Origin: CAZJGG01 sp964545475
Lineage (GTDB): Bacteria; Bacillota; Clostridia; Lachnospirales; JAISER01
DNA length: 35,564 nucleotides
Assembly (NCBI GenBank): GCA_964545475.1
Contig: CAZJGG010000028.1
Location: forward strand, 1-35,564
Direction: 5' to 3'
Shown here piece after piece: positions 14,535-22,314 of this stretch (within the stretch, counting starts at the first letter, position 1; every line of letters begins with the position of its first letter). The notes under the pieces are model-generated. The model was not told where the DNA came from and ran no database searches. It saw nothing but the letters and a program-made list of their open reading frames with translations. The translations under genes were made by a program, and so were the position numbers.

Positions 14535-15035
14535 TTACATGATATACATTAAATTTTTTTCGGATATATGTAATTTGAAATGTTCTGTTTTTTTATAATA
14601 TGTTCTATAGTATTCAATTAAAATTCTGTCATCCGTTTCAGAAATTGATGATATTTCATGAGTTACTGCATTCCTTATTAATTTTAAAATTCTGTATATG
14701 AATTCCCTAATAATATCTAGATCTTTACTTTTATCGGTTACATTCATACTTAGACATCTTTGTCTAAATGAGTCACCAGATATTTTTCCACCTTCCTCCA
14801 AAATCAAATCAAACATATTAAAAATCATATTTGCAGTTGCAATTATTGATAAGTCTATGGTTGTACTATTAAATACCATACTAATTCCTGTAAATTGTTC
14901 AATAACATCATATTCTTCGCCATTTTCACGTTTACGTGTACTTGATGAAAATTTACCCGATTCTAAAAAATTATGCTTAAAACCACTTGTATCTACTATT
15001 TTTTTATAATCAATTGCTAATTTACTTAGCTCCAT
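14535..15035 (-). CDS. Uncharacterised protein with HEPN-type RNxxxH motif
   Basis: This 166-residue, mostly helical protein contains FIYRILKLIRNAVTHEISS near its C-terminus. RNAVTH fits the R-N-x3-H signature of HEPN ribonucleases and of HEPN-like abortive-infection and toxin proteins. The preceding helix-rich region, with ATANMIFNMFDLILEEGG, is compatible with a HEPN four-helix bundle but is not diagnostic. The start at 15035 follows AAGGGGATAAT; an in-frame ATG 15 codons upstream lacks such a site. It neighbours a RelE-type toxin-antitoxin pair and ends 45 nt before an in-frame ORF. A defence or toxin role is an inference from the motif and setting; other Abi-C-like or scaffold functions are possible. 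Confidence 0.6.
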   Translation of the reverse strand: MELSKLAIDYKKIVDTSGFKHNFLESGKFSSSTRKRENGEEYDVIEQFTGISMVFNSTTIDLSIIATANMIFNMFDLILEEGGKISGDSFRQRCLSMNVTDKSKDLDIIREFIYRILKLIRNAVTHEISSISETDDRILIEYYRTYYKKTEHFKLHISEKNLMYIM

Positions 15036-15095
15036 ATTATCCCCTTTAAAATATTTATTAATAGACTGAAAAAGATTCAACCAGTAAATTTATCC

Positions 15096-16997
15096 TTAAA
15101 TCCCCAATTCCCTCCGTTTCTTATTCAAATGCCCAACAATCCCCTCTGCGGCGACGTGGGGGTCTGTTTCAACATAGAACTTTCCGCCGAGAAGCCCCTC
15201 GATGTCGTCGGTTAAAATTTTTGAGACAACGGAAGAGCCGATGATAGGCGGCACTAACCCAACGTGGGTGAAAATGCCAAGGGCAACAGCCCACGTGCCG
15301 ATGGAAACGGCTTTTTCATGCTGTAGCTCCGGGGCAGATGCCGCAACGGGTAAATCTTTTATGGAAACGCCTAAATATGCGGCTAAAGCCCCAACTAAAT
15401 CCCCAATTCTGGAGTTATCTACACAACTTCCCATGTGAAGCACGGGTGGGAGGGGTGCTCCAAGCCCAGCGGCTTGCCCAACAGCGGTGAGCACGGCTAA
15501 AAGCTTTTCTCCGGCATATTTTGAAGCCCCTTCGGGTGAAAGGAAGCCGTATTTTGCAAGGGCATGAGCCGTACAGCCGGTTGCCACAACCAAAACGTTG
15601 TTTGCAAGTAAATCTTTAACCATTTCTACGGTGGTTTCGTCTTGGGTTGCTTTTACGTTATTACAGCCCACAACCCCTACCGCCCCTAAAATATTGCCGT
15701 TTTTAATGTTGTCTACAAGAGGTTTTAAAGGGTCTTCGGCGTTAACTTTAGAAAGAGCGGCTACAATGGCTTCAACGCTGAAACCGCCCCATGCCTCGCT
15801 TTTGTGTGGAGGTATATTAACTTTGGATTTATCTCGGTTTGCGTAATTTTCAATGGCGCATTTTACGATTTTTTCAGCGGCATGGTCCGCTTCCTCAAAA
15901 TCGACTGGTATATGTATTGCTCCCGGAAGTTTTCCGATTGGCATTGTAGTAATAATTTTAGTGTGGTAACAGGAAGCCACTTTTGTGACAGACGGCATAA
16001 AACACTGAACGTCTACAATCATCGCTTCTACTGCTCCGGTGATTATTGCAAGCTCCTGGCTTAAGAAGTTTCCGCAAAGCGCAAGGCCTTGTCGCATTAA
16101 AACTTCGTTTCCGCTGCAGCAAACGCCGCATACGTTAATGCCCTCTGCTCCTGCGGTCTTCGCTTCATCATTAAGCTTCCTTGCCCATTCTACAACTTTT
16201 TCGCTAACTTGTGGCATATGCCCGTGAACAATTATGTTAACTTTGTTTTCGCATAGAACCCCCATATTCGCTTCGCTTTTAACAGGTGATGGTATGCCAA
16301 ACATTATGTCCTGAATATCTGTGCCGATTTGAAGCCCTGCGTATCCGTCTACAAGCCCCAATTTTGCGGTGGATAGTAGCAGGTTAACCGGGTCGCCGTC
16401 TACGCCCATTGTAGTTTGGTGCATTGCGGTTCTGATTTCTTTGTCTGCGTTTTTAGGCAAAACGCCAAGCTTTTTCCAAACTTCCAAGCGTTCCCCCGGA
16501 GCGGTTGCTTCAACCCATTTCATTGTTTCGTTTTTGTAATTGCCGAAATCCTCTAAAGCTAAAACAGCAATTTCCCGGGCTATTTCTTTGTCGCTTTTGC
16601 CTTCGGTATTTATTTTTAGCTTTGCCGCTACTGATTTTATTTTTTCCGTTCCTGCAAGAGGATAAGGCGCTTTGTCTTCACAAGTAAGCAAAAGAGCTTC
16701 CGCCGCTTCGTAAGCGTGGTCCGCATGAGAAGCCGCTCCGCCAGCAACAGTTCTTAATAAGTTTCTTGCAACAATTACATGGGCGTCCGCTCCGCAAATT
16801 CCCTCTTTGGGTTCTCCGAAGGGGTTAATTCTGCAAGGGCCTTGCAAACAATTGCGGCAGCAAACCCCAAGCTCGCCGAAGCCGCATTGGGGCTGTTGCG
16901 CCTCATATCTGTCCCAAGTGGTTTCAACACAATCCTTGCAAGCTTTATTAAGCATCATCTGGGCAGCCGGGTCTATTGTTTTAACTATGTCAGCCAT
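15096..16997 (-). CDS. cooS: Carbon monoxide dehydrogenase, Ni-Fe catalytic subunit
   Basis: CooS interconverts CO plus water and CO2 plus electrons at a Ni-4Fe-5S C-cluster. The N-terminal cysteine-rich region carries the D- and B-cluster ligands (CGFGELGVCCRNCLQGPCRI and GICGAD). Further family landmarks are the C-cluster region HGHMPQVSE, GINVCGVCCSGNEVL, VQCFMPSV, VGVVGCNN, VVATGCTAHAL and VLHMGSCVDNSRI. Its 633 residues are full length. It starts after GGGAGGAATAGAC, 21 nt after cooF, on a dedicated two-gene transcript. No acetyl-CoA synthase, hydrogenase or CooC nickel-insertion gene lies in the window, so it may be a stand-alone CODH feeding ferredoxin rather than the Wood-Ljungdahl complex (inference). 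Confidence 0.97.
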   Translation of the reverse strand: MADIVKTIDPAAQMMLNKACKDCVETTWDRYEAQQPQCGFGELGVCCRNCLQGPCRINPFGEPKEGICGADAHVIVARNLLRTVAGGAASHADHAYEAAEALLLTCEDKAPYPLAGTEKIKSVAAKLKINTEGKSDKEIAREIAVLALEDFGNYKNETMKWVEATAPGERLEVWKKLGVLPKNADKEIRTAMHQTTMGVDGDPVNLLLSTAKLGLVDGYAGLQIGTDIQDIMFGIPSPVKSEANMGVLCENKVNIIVHGHMPQVSEKVVEWARKLNDEAKTAGAEGINVCGVCCSGNEVLMRQGLALCGNFLSQELAIITGAVEAMIVDVQCFMPSVTKVASCYHTKIITTMPIGKLPGAIHIPVDFEEADHAAEKIVKCAIENYANRDKSKVNIPPHKSEAWGGFSVEAIVAALSKVNAEDPLKPLVDNIKNGNILGAVGVVGCNNVKATQDETTVEMVKDLLANNVLVVATGCTAHALAKYGFLSPEGASKYAGEKLLAVLTAVGQAAGLGAPLPPVLHMGSCVDNSRIGDLVGALAAYLGVSIKDLPVAASAPELQHEKAVSIGTWAVALGIFTHVGLVPPIIGSSVVSKILTDDIEGLLGGKFYVETDPHVAAEGIVGHLNKKRRELGI

Positions 16998-17018
16998 GTC
17001 TATTCCTCCCTATTATAA

Positions 17019-17528
17019 TTAATCTTGATTTTGATTAACGGTTAATTCCTTTAATAGCTCTTTGCGTTTGTTTTTACTAAAGCTGTCGGCTTCGGAAAAG
17101 CTAAGGGCTTTTGTCGGACATGCCCTAACACACGCCTGACCATCTTTGTTTTCCACGCATAAATCGCATTTGCTTACAGCATTTTTATTTTTTATGTAAG
17201 TTTCTTCAATTGCGCCGAAAGGACAAGCCATAACGCACATAAAACATCCGATACATTTGTTTTCATCATGCAAAACCCCATTTGTTACGACATCTTTGTA
17301 AAGAGATTTTGTAATACATGCCTTAACACACTGTGGTTCGTCGCAATGGCGGCACTGCAAAGGGAAAGAACCTCTGCCGCTTTTTTCAACAAAAATCCTT
17401 GCAAGAGGCAAATTGCTTTCTGCAACTGCGCAGAAAAGGTTTTTTGATAATGAATGGGCCACTGCGCAAGCAAGTTCGCAGGAATGACAAGATAAGCATT
17501 TTGAATCATCAACATAAATCTTCTTCAT
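17019..17528 (-). CDS. cooF: CooF-like four-cluster ferredoxin subunit
   Basis: The 169-residue protein has four cysteine groups arranged as in CooF/HycB-type electron carriers: CLSCHSCELAC at the start, CRHCDEPQCVKAC, CIGCFMCVMACPFGAI, and CDLCVENKDGQACVRACP. It should bind four 4Fe-4S clusters and accept electrons from CooS, passing them to ferredoxin or an NAD(P)H oxidoreductase. It begins after GGGTGAATCT and directly precedes cooS, the standard arrangement. A good -10 (TATAAT, 17620-17625, minus strand) with a TTGCAA -35 lies about 90 nt upstream and is shared back-to-back with the divergent gene at 17760. No CooA-type regulator gene is nearby. Confidence 0.93.
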   Translation of the reverse strand: MKKIYVDDSKCLSCHSCELACAVAHSLSKNLFCAVAESNLPLARIFVEKSGRGSFPLQCRHCDEPQCVKACITKSLYKDVVTNGVLHDENKCIGCFMCVMACPFGAIEETYIKNKNAVSKCDLCVENKDGQACVRACPTKALSFSEADSFSKNKRKELLKELTVNQNQD

Positions 17529-17619
17529 AGATTCACCCGGTTTAGTAATATTTTTACCAGGCTTCTCACCTGCCTTATTTTTATTATATATCTACAAATT
17601 TTTGTAAATATACACAACA

Positions 17620-17671
17620 ATTATAATATATTCAAACAAATATTGCAATATATTAGTCATTATTATATAAT
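17620..17671. promoter_or_regulatory. Two divergent promoters sharing one palindromic -35 hexamer
   Basis: TTGCAA at 17643-17648 is its own reverse complement. Exactly 17 bp to the right is TATAAT (17666-17671, plus strand) and exactly 17 bp to the left is TATAAT on the minus strand (17620-17625). The hexamer is also the centre of the palindrome ATATTGCAATAT (17640-17651). The plus promoter would serve the 2Fe-2S/4Fe-4S gene and the minus one cooF-cooS. Confidence 0.65.
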
Positions 17672-17759
17672 ATATTAGTTTAGCAACAGGGATAAATTGT
17701 GGAACAGTCCTAAATTTTTAAATTCTAATTAAACTTTAATTTCTAAGGAGGCAATATAT

Positions 17760-18476
17760 ATGTTAATAAATATAAATGGGCAAAAATGCTATGCTGAAAA
17801 TGGTGAATATATTTTAGATGTTGCGAAAAAATATAATATAGATATACCTACGTTATGTGACCATGAAGCTTTTGAGGGGCAAGCTTGCTGCCGTCTGTGC
17901 CTTGTGGAAATTGAGGATAACGGCAAAAAAGGTGTTGTTGTTTCATGTGTTTACCCTGTAAAAGATGGTTTGATGGTTTTTACTGAAACGCCGAAAATTG
18001 CAAAGCTTAGAAAAAACATTTTAACTTTATTAAAACAAAAAGCTCCGGGGGCCTCCGGGCGTATAGATTTATATTTTGAAAAATACGGCATAAAAGTTGA
18101 TGATTCCGAAAAAAACCAAAAATGCATTTTGTGCGGGCTTTGTACACAAGCCTGTAAAATTCTTGGAAATTCCGCAATTTCACCCGTAGGCCGAGGGATA
18201 GGAAAGGAGATACAAACGCCTTTTAACGAACCTGCCGAGGCTTGCATAGGCTGCCTTGCCTGTGCCTCTGTTTGCCCTTGCAGCGCAATAGATTATTCCG
18301 AAAATAACGGCGAAAGAACAATTTGGGGCAAAACTTTTACTCTTGAAAAATGTAATAAATGCGGAAAACCATTTGCAACAACAGAAGAAATTAATTGGAT
18401 GGAAGAAAAAGGCATTGAACTTGATAAGTTATGTAAAAAATGCAGAAGAAAAGCATCTGTTGAAAGTATCATCTAA
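17760..18476 (+). CDS. 2Fe-2S / 4Fe-4S iron-sulfur protein with C-terminal zinc-type knuckles
   Basis: The N-terminal ferredoxin-like domain (about residues 1-75) has cysteines at 33, 44, 47 and 63, the 2Fe-2S spacing of NuoG, HymC and Fe-hydrogenase N-termini. A bacterial 4Fe-4S pair follows: CILCGLCTQACKILG and CIGCLACASVCPCSAI. The last 45 residues contain CNKCGKP and LCKKCRRK, likely a zinc ribbon or rubredoxin-like site. At 238 residues it is an isolated electron-transfer module without hydrogenase H-cluster or NADH-binding domain. It starts after AAGGAGGCAATATAT, divergently from cooF, and the shared promoter region suggests a role linked to CO dehydrogenase, perhaps docking it to a larger oxidoreductase (inference). 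Confidence 0.85.
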   Translation: MLININGQKCYAENGEYILDVAKKYNIDIPTLCDHEAFEGQACCRLCLVEIEDNGKKGVVVSCVYPVKDGLMVFTETPKIAKLRKNILTLLKQKAPGASGRIDLYFEKYGIKVDDSEKNQKCILCGLCTQACKILGNSAISPVGRGIGKEIQTPFNEPAEACIGCLACASVCPCSAIDYSENNGERTIWGKTFTLEKCNKCGKPFATTEEINWMEEKGIELDKLCKKCRRKASVESII

Positions 18477-18516
18477 TTTTACAAGGATTTTACATAAAAC
18501 AAAAGCTAATTTTACA
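18477..18516 (+). promoter_or_regulatory. PHO-box-like direct repeats upstream of pstB
   Basis: TTTTACA occurs at 18477-18483, 18488-18494 and 18510-18516, that is at spacings of 11 and 22 bp. PhoB/PhoP of E. coli and B. subtilis bind heptamer-type repeats (TTAACA-like in Bacillus) with an 11-bp period. The genes that follow include the PhoB-like regulator itself, so autoregulation by phosphate limitation is likely. Confidence 0.65.
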
Positions 18517-18523
18517 TCAGCAA

Positions 18524-18543
18524 CTTATCATTTTATTGATAAG
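18524..18543 (+). promoter_or_regulatory. Small hairpin touching the pstB ribosome binding site
   Basis: CTTATCA and TGATAAG form a perfect 7-bp stem around TTTTAT, and the right arm runs into the AAGGGGTGA ribosome binding site of pstB. It may modulate translation of pstB, or be chance in AT-rich DNA. Confidence 0.35.
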
Positions 18544-18555
18544 GGGTGAATTTCG

Positions 18556-19305
18556 TTGAGCAAAATAGAAATTACCGATGGAAATTTATTTTACGGCAAT
18601 TTCCAAGCTTTAAAATCTATTAATATAAGCATTGAAGAAAAAGAAATAACAGCGTTTATTGGGCCTAGCGGCTGCGGAAAAAGCACCCTTCTCCGTTCTA
18701 TAAACAGAATGAATGACTCAATTGACGATTGCAAAATAACAGGTTCCTTTACGTTAGACGGTACCGATATTTATAAGCTTGAACCAGTATCAGAACTTAG
18801 AAAAAAAGTCGGAATGGTTTTTCAAAAGCCTAATCCGTTCCCTATTAGCATTTATGACAACGTTGCTTACGGACCAAGGATTTTTTATAAAAAATCTAAG
18901 CAAGAGCTTGATGAAATTGTAGAAACAAGCTTAAAACATGCTGCGCTTTGGGACGAAACAAAAGACCGGCTAAAGAAAAATGGGCTTGGCTTGTCGGGCG
19001 GGCAGCAGCAGCGTTTGTGTATTGCAAGAGCTTTAGCGGTTTCACCGGAAGTTTTGCTTATGGATGAACCAACAAGTGCTCTTGACCCAATTTCCACTTT
19101 AAAAATTGAAGATTTAGTATTAGAATTAAAAGAAAAATTTACCTTAATTATTGTTACCCACAACATGCAGCAGGCGGCGAGAATCTCAGACAAAACAGCC
19201 TTTTTCCTACATGGTGAGGTTGTGGAATTTGGTACAACGGAGCGTATTTTTGCTCACCCCGCCGACAAGCGCACTGAGGATTACATTACAGGTAGATTCG
19301 GATAA
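18556..19305 (+). CDS. pstB: Phosphate ABC transporter ATP-binding protein
   Basis: PstB energises high-affinity phosphate uptake by PstSCA and takes part in phosphate signalling with PhoU. Walker A is GPSGCGKST, the PstB-specific stretch is LLRSINRMND, the Q-loop is MVFQKPNPFP, the signature is LSGGQQQR, Walker B is VLLMDEP and the H-loop is VTHNM. Length (249 residues) is normal. The start is TTG at 18556, 6 nt after GGGGTGA. The usual upstream pstS, pstC and pstA genes are absent: the preceding gene is an unrelated iron-sulfur protein and the PHO-box repeats lie immediately upstream. The transporter core must be encoded elsewhere if this protein works in transport. Confidence 0.95.
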   Translation: MSKIEITDGNLFYGNFQALKSINISIEEKEITAFIGPSGCGKSTLLRSINRMNDSIDDCKITGSFTLDGTDIYKLEPVSELRKKVGMVFQKPNPFPISIYDNVAYGPRIFYKKSKQELDEIVETSLKHAALWDETKDRLKKNGLGLSGGQQQRLCIARALAVSPEVLLMDEPTSALDPISTLKIEDLVLELKEKFTLIIVTHNMQQAARISDKTAFFLHGEVVEFGTTERIFAHPADKRTEDYITGRFG

Positions 19306-19319
19306 TAGGGGGATTTATA

Positions 19320-19976
19320 ATGAGAGCTAAATTTGAAAAAGAACTTAAAATTTTACATGATGATTTAGTAGAAATGGGTTTTTTAATTGAAAAAGCCCTT
19401 GTTAATATAATAAAAGTTTTGGAAGAATATGACGAAAATGCATTGCAAATAATAAGAGAATGCGAAGAACAGGTTGACAAGCTTGAACAGAAAGTACAAA
19501 GTAATGTTTTAAGGCTTTTATATTCCCAACAGCCTGTGGCTAAAGATTTGCGCTCCGTTTCCGCGGCTCTTAACTTAATTACAGATATGGAAAGAATCAG
19601 CGACCAGGCTCTTGATATTTCTGAAATTGCCATTTTGTTTAAAGGCAAAAAAATGATTAAAAAACCAACTCATATTATAGAAATGATTCAAAAATGCATG
19701 ATTATGGTTAACAAAAGTATAGATGCTTTTGTTATGCAAAGCGAGGAAATAGCTAACAGTGTTATCGCAGCCGACGACGAGGTTGACCAATTATTTTTAT
19801 ATATAAGAGATGAACTTATAGAGCTTATTAACGAAGATAAAACTGTGGGCGAGCAAGCCATTGACTTAATTATGATTTCCAAATATCTTGAAAGAATTGC
19901 AGACCACGCTGTAAATATAAGCGAATGGGTTATTTTTAACATCACCGGGGAGCATAAAAATTATCCCCTTTTATAG
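19320..19976 (+). CDS. phoU: Phosphate signalling regulator PhoU
   Basis: PhoU is a cytoplasmic all-helical protein that links the Pst transporter to the PhoR/PhoB pair and restrains phosphate uptake. The 218 residues contain two PhoU repeats; each has a metal-binding E/D-x3-D-type motif, seen in DMERISDQALDISE (about residues 90-103) and KYLERIADHAVNISEW near the C-terminus. The KDLRSVSAALNLITDMERI stretch is typical. It lies 14 nt after pstB and 11 nt before the response regulator gene, so the operon is pstB-phoU-phoB. The start follows AGGGGGATTTATA. Confidence 0.95.
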   Translation: MRAKFEKELKILHDDLVEMGFLIEKALVNIIKVLEEYDENALQIIRECEEQVDKLEQKVQSNVLRLLYSQQPVAKDLRSVSAALNLITDMERISDQALDISEIAILFKGKKMIKKPTHIIEMIQKCMIMVNKSIDAFVMQSEEIANSVIAADDEVDQLFLYIRDELIELINEDKTVGEQAIDLIMISKYLERIADHAVNISEWVIFNITGEHKNYPLL

Positions 19977-19987
19977 GAGAAAAGTAT

Positions 19988-20677
19988 ATGACACATGAGA
20001 TTTATGTTGTTGAAGATGAAGAAAACATTCGTGAATTGATTTGTGTGACGTTGCAATCTGCAAATTTCAAAGTAAGCACTTTTGAAAATAGCGACGAATT
20101 GTTTAGGGCGTTGGAAAACAGACTCCCTTCATTAATTTTATTAGATATAATGCTACCAAGGGAAAGCGGATACGAAATTATTAAACGCTTGAAACGTGTA
20201 GACGAATTTAGGCATTTGCCTATAATTTTCTTAACTGCTAAATCTGCCGAGGTTGACAAAGTTCAAGGGCTTAATTTAGGGGCAGATGATTTTATTGTTA
20301 AGCCTTTCGGAGTGCTGGAGCTTATTGCTAGAGTTTCCGCTGTTATTAGGCGTTGCGTTGTTGAGCCCGTTCAAGAAATAAAAGTAAACTATAAAGACCT
20401 TATGATTTCCCTTAACGAAAAAGCTATATATAAAAACTATGAAAGAATTCCTCTAACTTTTAAGGAATACGAATTATTTTTATACTTTCACAGAAATAAA
20501 GGAATTGTACTATCCAGAGAAAAGCTTTTAGAGCAGGTTTGGGGGTTCAATTTCGACGGGGAAACAAGAACTGTAGACGCCCACATAAGGTCTTTACGAA
20601 ACAAGCTTAATGACAACTCATTAGAGCCTCAATACATAAAAACTGTTAGAGGACATGGGTATATGATGATTAGATAA
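19988..20677 (+). CDS. phoB: PhoB/PhoP-type response regulator
   Basis: This 229-residue OmpR-family regulator has a receiver domain with the acidic pair in VVEDEEN, the phosphoacceptor Asp53 in LILLDIMLP, the Thr in IIFLTAKS and Lys in IVKPFG. The C-terminal winged helix shows LTFKEYELFLYF, LLEQVWGF and the recognition region TRTVDAHIRSLRNKL with VRGHGYM. Within a pstB-phoU-phoB-phoR cluster it is the likely phosphate regulator, expected to bind the TTTTACA repeats upstream of pstB. It starts after TAGGAGAAAAGTAT. The stop codon abuts the second foldback repeat, which separates it from its kinase gene. Confidence 0.93.
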   Translation: MTHEIYVVEDEENIRELICVTLQSANFKVSTFENSDELFRALENRLPSLILLDIMLPRESGYEIIKRLKRVDEFRHLPIIFLTAKSAEVDKVQGLNLGADDFIVKPFGVLELIARVSAVIRRCVVEPVQEIKVNYKDLMISLNEKAIYKNYERIPLTFKEYELFLYFHRNKGIVLSREKLLEQVWGFNFDGETRTVDAHIRSLRNKLNDNSLEPQYIKTVRGHGYMMIR

Positions 20678-20840
20678 TATACTACTTAACCACATAAATT
20701 GGCACTGCCTTGCGGCGAATTTTACTTGTGGACTTCGTCATCAACTTCTTGTGTGCCGCTAGCACACGGCGTCGTCTCTTCCTTGCCACAAGCAAAATTT
20801 GCTCGCAACTCAGTACTAATTTATATGGTTAAGTAGTATA
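20678..20840. repeat. Foldback (MITE-like) repeat, copy 2
   Basis: A 163-bp copy of the element at 3050-3216, in the same orientation. It begins at the base after the phoB stop codon and ends 27 nt before the phoR start. Outer arms are TATACTACTTAACC and its exact complement GGTTAAGTAGTATA. The core differs from copy 1 at one visible position (ACTTC versus ACTAC). It may act as an attenuator or processing site between regulator and kinase. No obvious target-site duplication was found. Confidence 0.9.
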
Positions 20841-20867
20841 CATTTTAAAGAGCGGAGGATTTAAGAA

Positions 20868-22235
20868 GTGAAAAAAATTAAACTTTTATTTGCGCTTCTT
20901 ATTTTTTGCGCTCTTTTCTTTTTTTCATGTGCATGTTTCTTTGTGTTAAGGGGTGAAATTAATTGGTTTCACACCTTGCTTTCAGCAAAAATAGTTTTGA
21001 TTTTTCTAATTATCTTAGTTCTCTTCATACTTTCATCAAATTATATTTTAAATATGTTTGAAGCCAAGTTAATTCGTTCTTCTAAAGACCTTAAAAGATA
21101 TATTAAAGATAAAATCTTTTTAAATAGCGAAACTGCACATTACGTTGCACCGCTGGACGAGCTTAAGGCTTTTGAAATTTCTATAAATAAACTTATAAAT
21201 AAAATAACCTATTCCATTGTTGAATTAAATGAAAAAAGCGAAGGAATACAAAACATTTTAAGCTCAATGGAGCAGGGTTTTATTATGCTTGACGAAAACT
21301 TTTGCGTGCTTTTAATAAATAATAAAGGGCTGGAATTTTTAAACCTCCCTGAAAACACAATTAATGATAAAATAACAGCATATTACAGGAATACAATATT
21401 TGTAGATTCTTTGAATGAAGTTAAAAAAACTAAAAAATATATTTCAATTGATATTATAAAAGAAAAATTAGTTTTGCGTTTTTCAATTGCACCGGTTGCA
21501 AATAAGGGTTTTGTTGTCTTAATAAGCGACGTTAGTGAAATTGTTCGTTTGGAAAAAATAAGAAGTGATTTTGTTGCTAACGTTTCCCATGAGCTTAAAA
21601 CTCCTCTTACATCTATTACAGGCTTTTCGGAGCTTATAGCCAGCGGACTTGTAAAAGACCCTGAAAAAATGATTATTTTTAATGAAAAAATAAATAAAGA
21701 GTCAAAACGCCTTATAAGGCTTGTGGAAGATTTATTAACCCTCTCCTACGTTGAAAACACAAAAAAAGGAGAAGAGGACTATCAAACAGAAATGGTTGAT
21801 ATAAATGGAATTTTCAGCTATGTCTTCGACGTTTGCTCTTTCCAGATGAAAGATAAAAATATAAAGCATTCTATTTTTGGAGAATTAAGCATTTTTGCAA
21901 ATAGCGACCATATGCACACTCTTATATTAAATCTTGTTGAAAATGCCGTTAAATACAACAGGCAAAACGGCAATATTTTTGTCCATCTGTTTTCAGATGA
22001 AAGCGGCAAAGGTTTTACCGTTGCAGACACGGGCATAGGCATAAGCCAACCCGATGTGGACAGAATTTTTGAAAGGTTTTACCGTGTTGATAAAGCAAGG
22101 AGCAGAGCTACAGGGGGCACTGGCCTTGGTCTTTCAATTTCAAAACACATTGTCTCCCTTTATAACGGAGAAATTTCTGTTACAAGCAGTGAAAGCGGAA
22201 CTTCTTTTCGAGTTTGTTTTCCAAAAGGGCTTTAA
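20868..22235 (+). CDS. phoR: PhoR-type sensor histidine kinase
   Basis: Membrane-bound kinase of 455 residues. Two N-terminal spans (LLFALLIFCALFFFSCACFF and IVLIFLIILVLFILSSNYIL) are separated by only a short loop, so there is almost no extracellular sensor. A HAMP-like linker and a PAS-type domain (MEQGFIMLDENFCVLLINNK) follow. The dimerisation helix has the phosphorylated His in FVANVSHELKTPLTSI, and the ATPase domain shows NLVENAVKYN, VADTGIGI and GGTGLGLSI. This compact topology fits PhoR, which senses phosphate through PstB/PhoU rather than a ligand. The start is GTG, 9 nt after GGAGG. The foldback repeat lies between it and phoB, so the two may not be made in equal amounts. Confidence 0.93.
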   Translation: MKKIKLLFALLIFCALFFFSCACFFVLRGEINWFHTLLSAKIVLIFLIILVLFILSSNYILNMFEAKLIRSSKDLKRYIKDKIFLNSETAHYVAPLDELKAFEISINKLINKITYSIVELNEKSEGIQNILSSMEQGFIMLDENFCVLLINNKGLEFLNLPENTINDKITAYYRNTIFVDSLNEVKKTKKYISIDIIKEKLVLRFSIAPVANKGFVVLISDVSEIVRLEKIRSDFVANVSHELKTPLTSITGFSELIASGLVKDPEKMIIFNEKINKESKRLIRLVEDLLTLSYVENTKKGEEDYQTEMVDINGIFSYVFDVCSFQMKDKNIKHSIFGELSIFANSDHMHTLILNLVENAVKYNRQNGNIFVHLFSDESGKGFTVADTGIGISQPDVDRIFERFYRVDKARSRATGGTGLGLSISKHIVSLYNGEISVTSSESGTSFRVCFPKGL

Positions 22236-22314
22236 TTTCCAATAGATATGGTGTATAATGATTTGTGTATAACCTCTATAAAATGGAAATAATCATCTAA
22301 AGGATGTGTGCCTG

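Noticed and set aside
17590..17610. Rex-type or CooA-type operator at ACAAA-TT-TTTGT
   Set aside because: The dyad is short and lies in very AT-rich DNA; it fits neither the Rex nor the CooA/CRP consensus.
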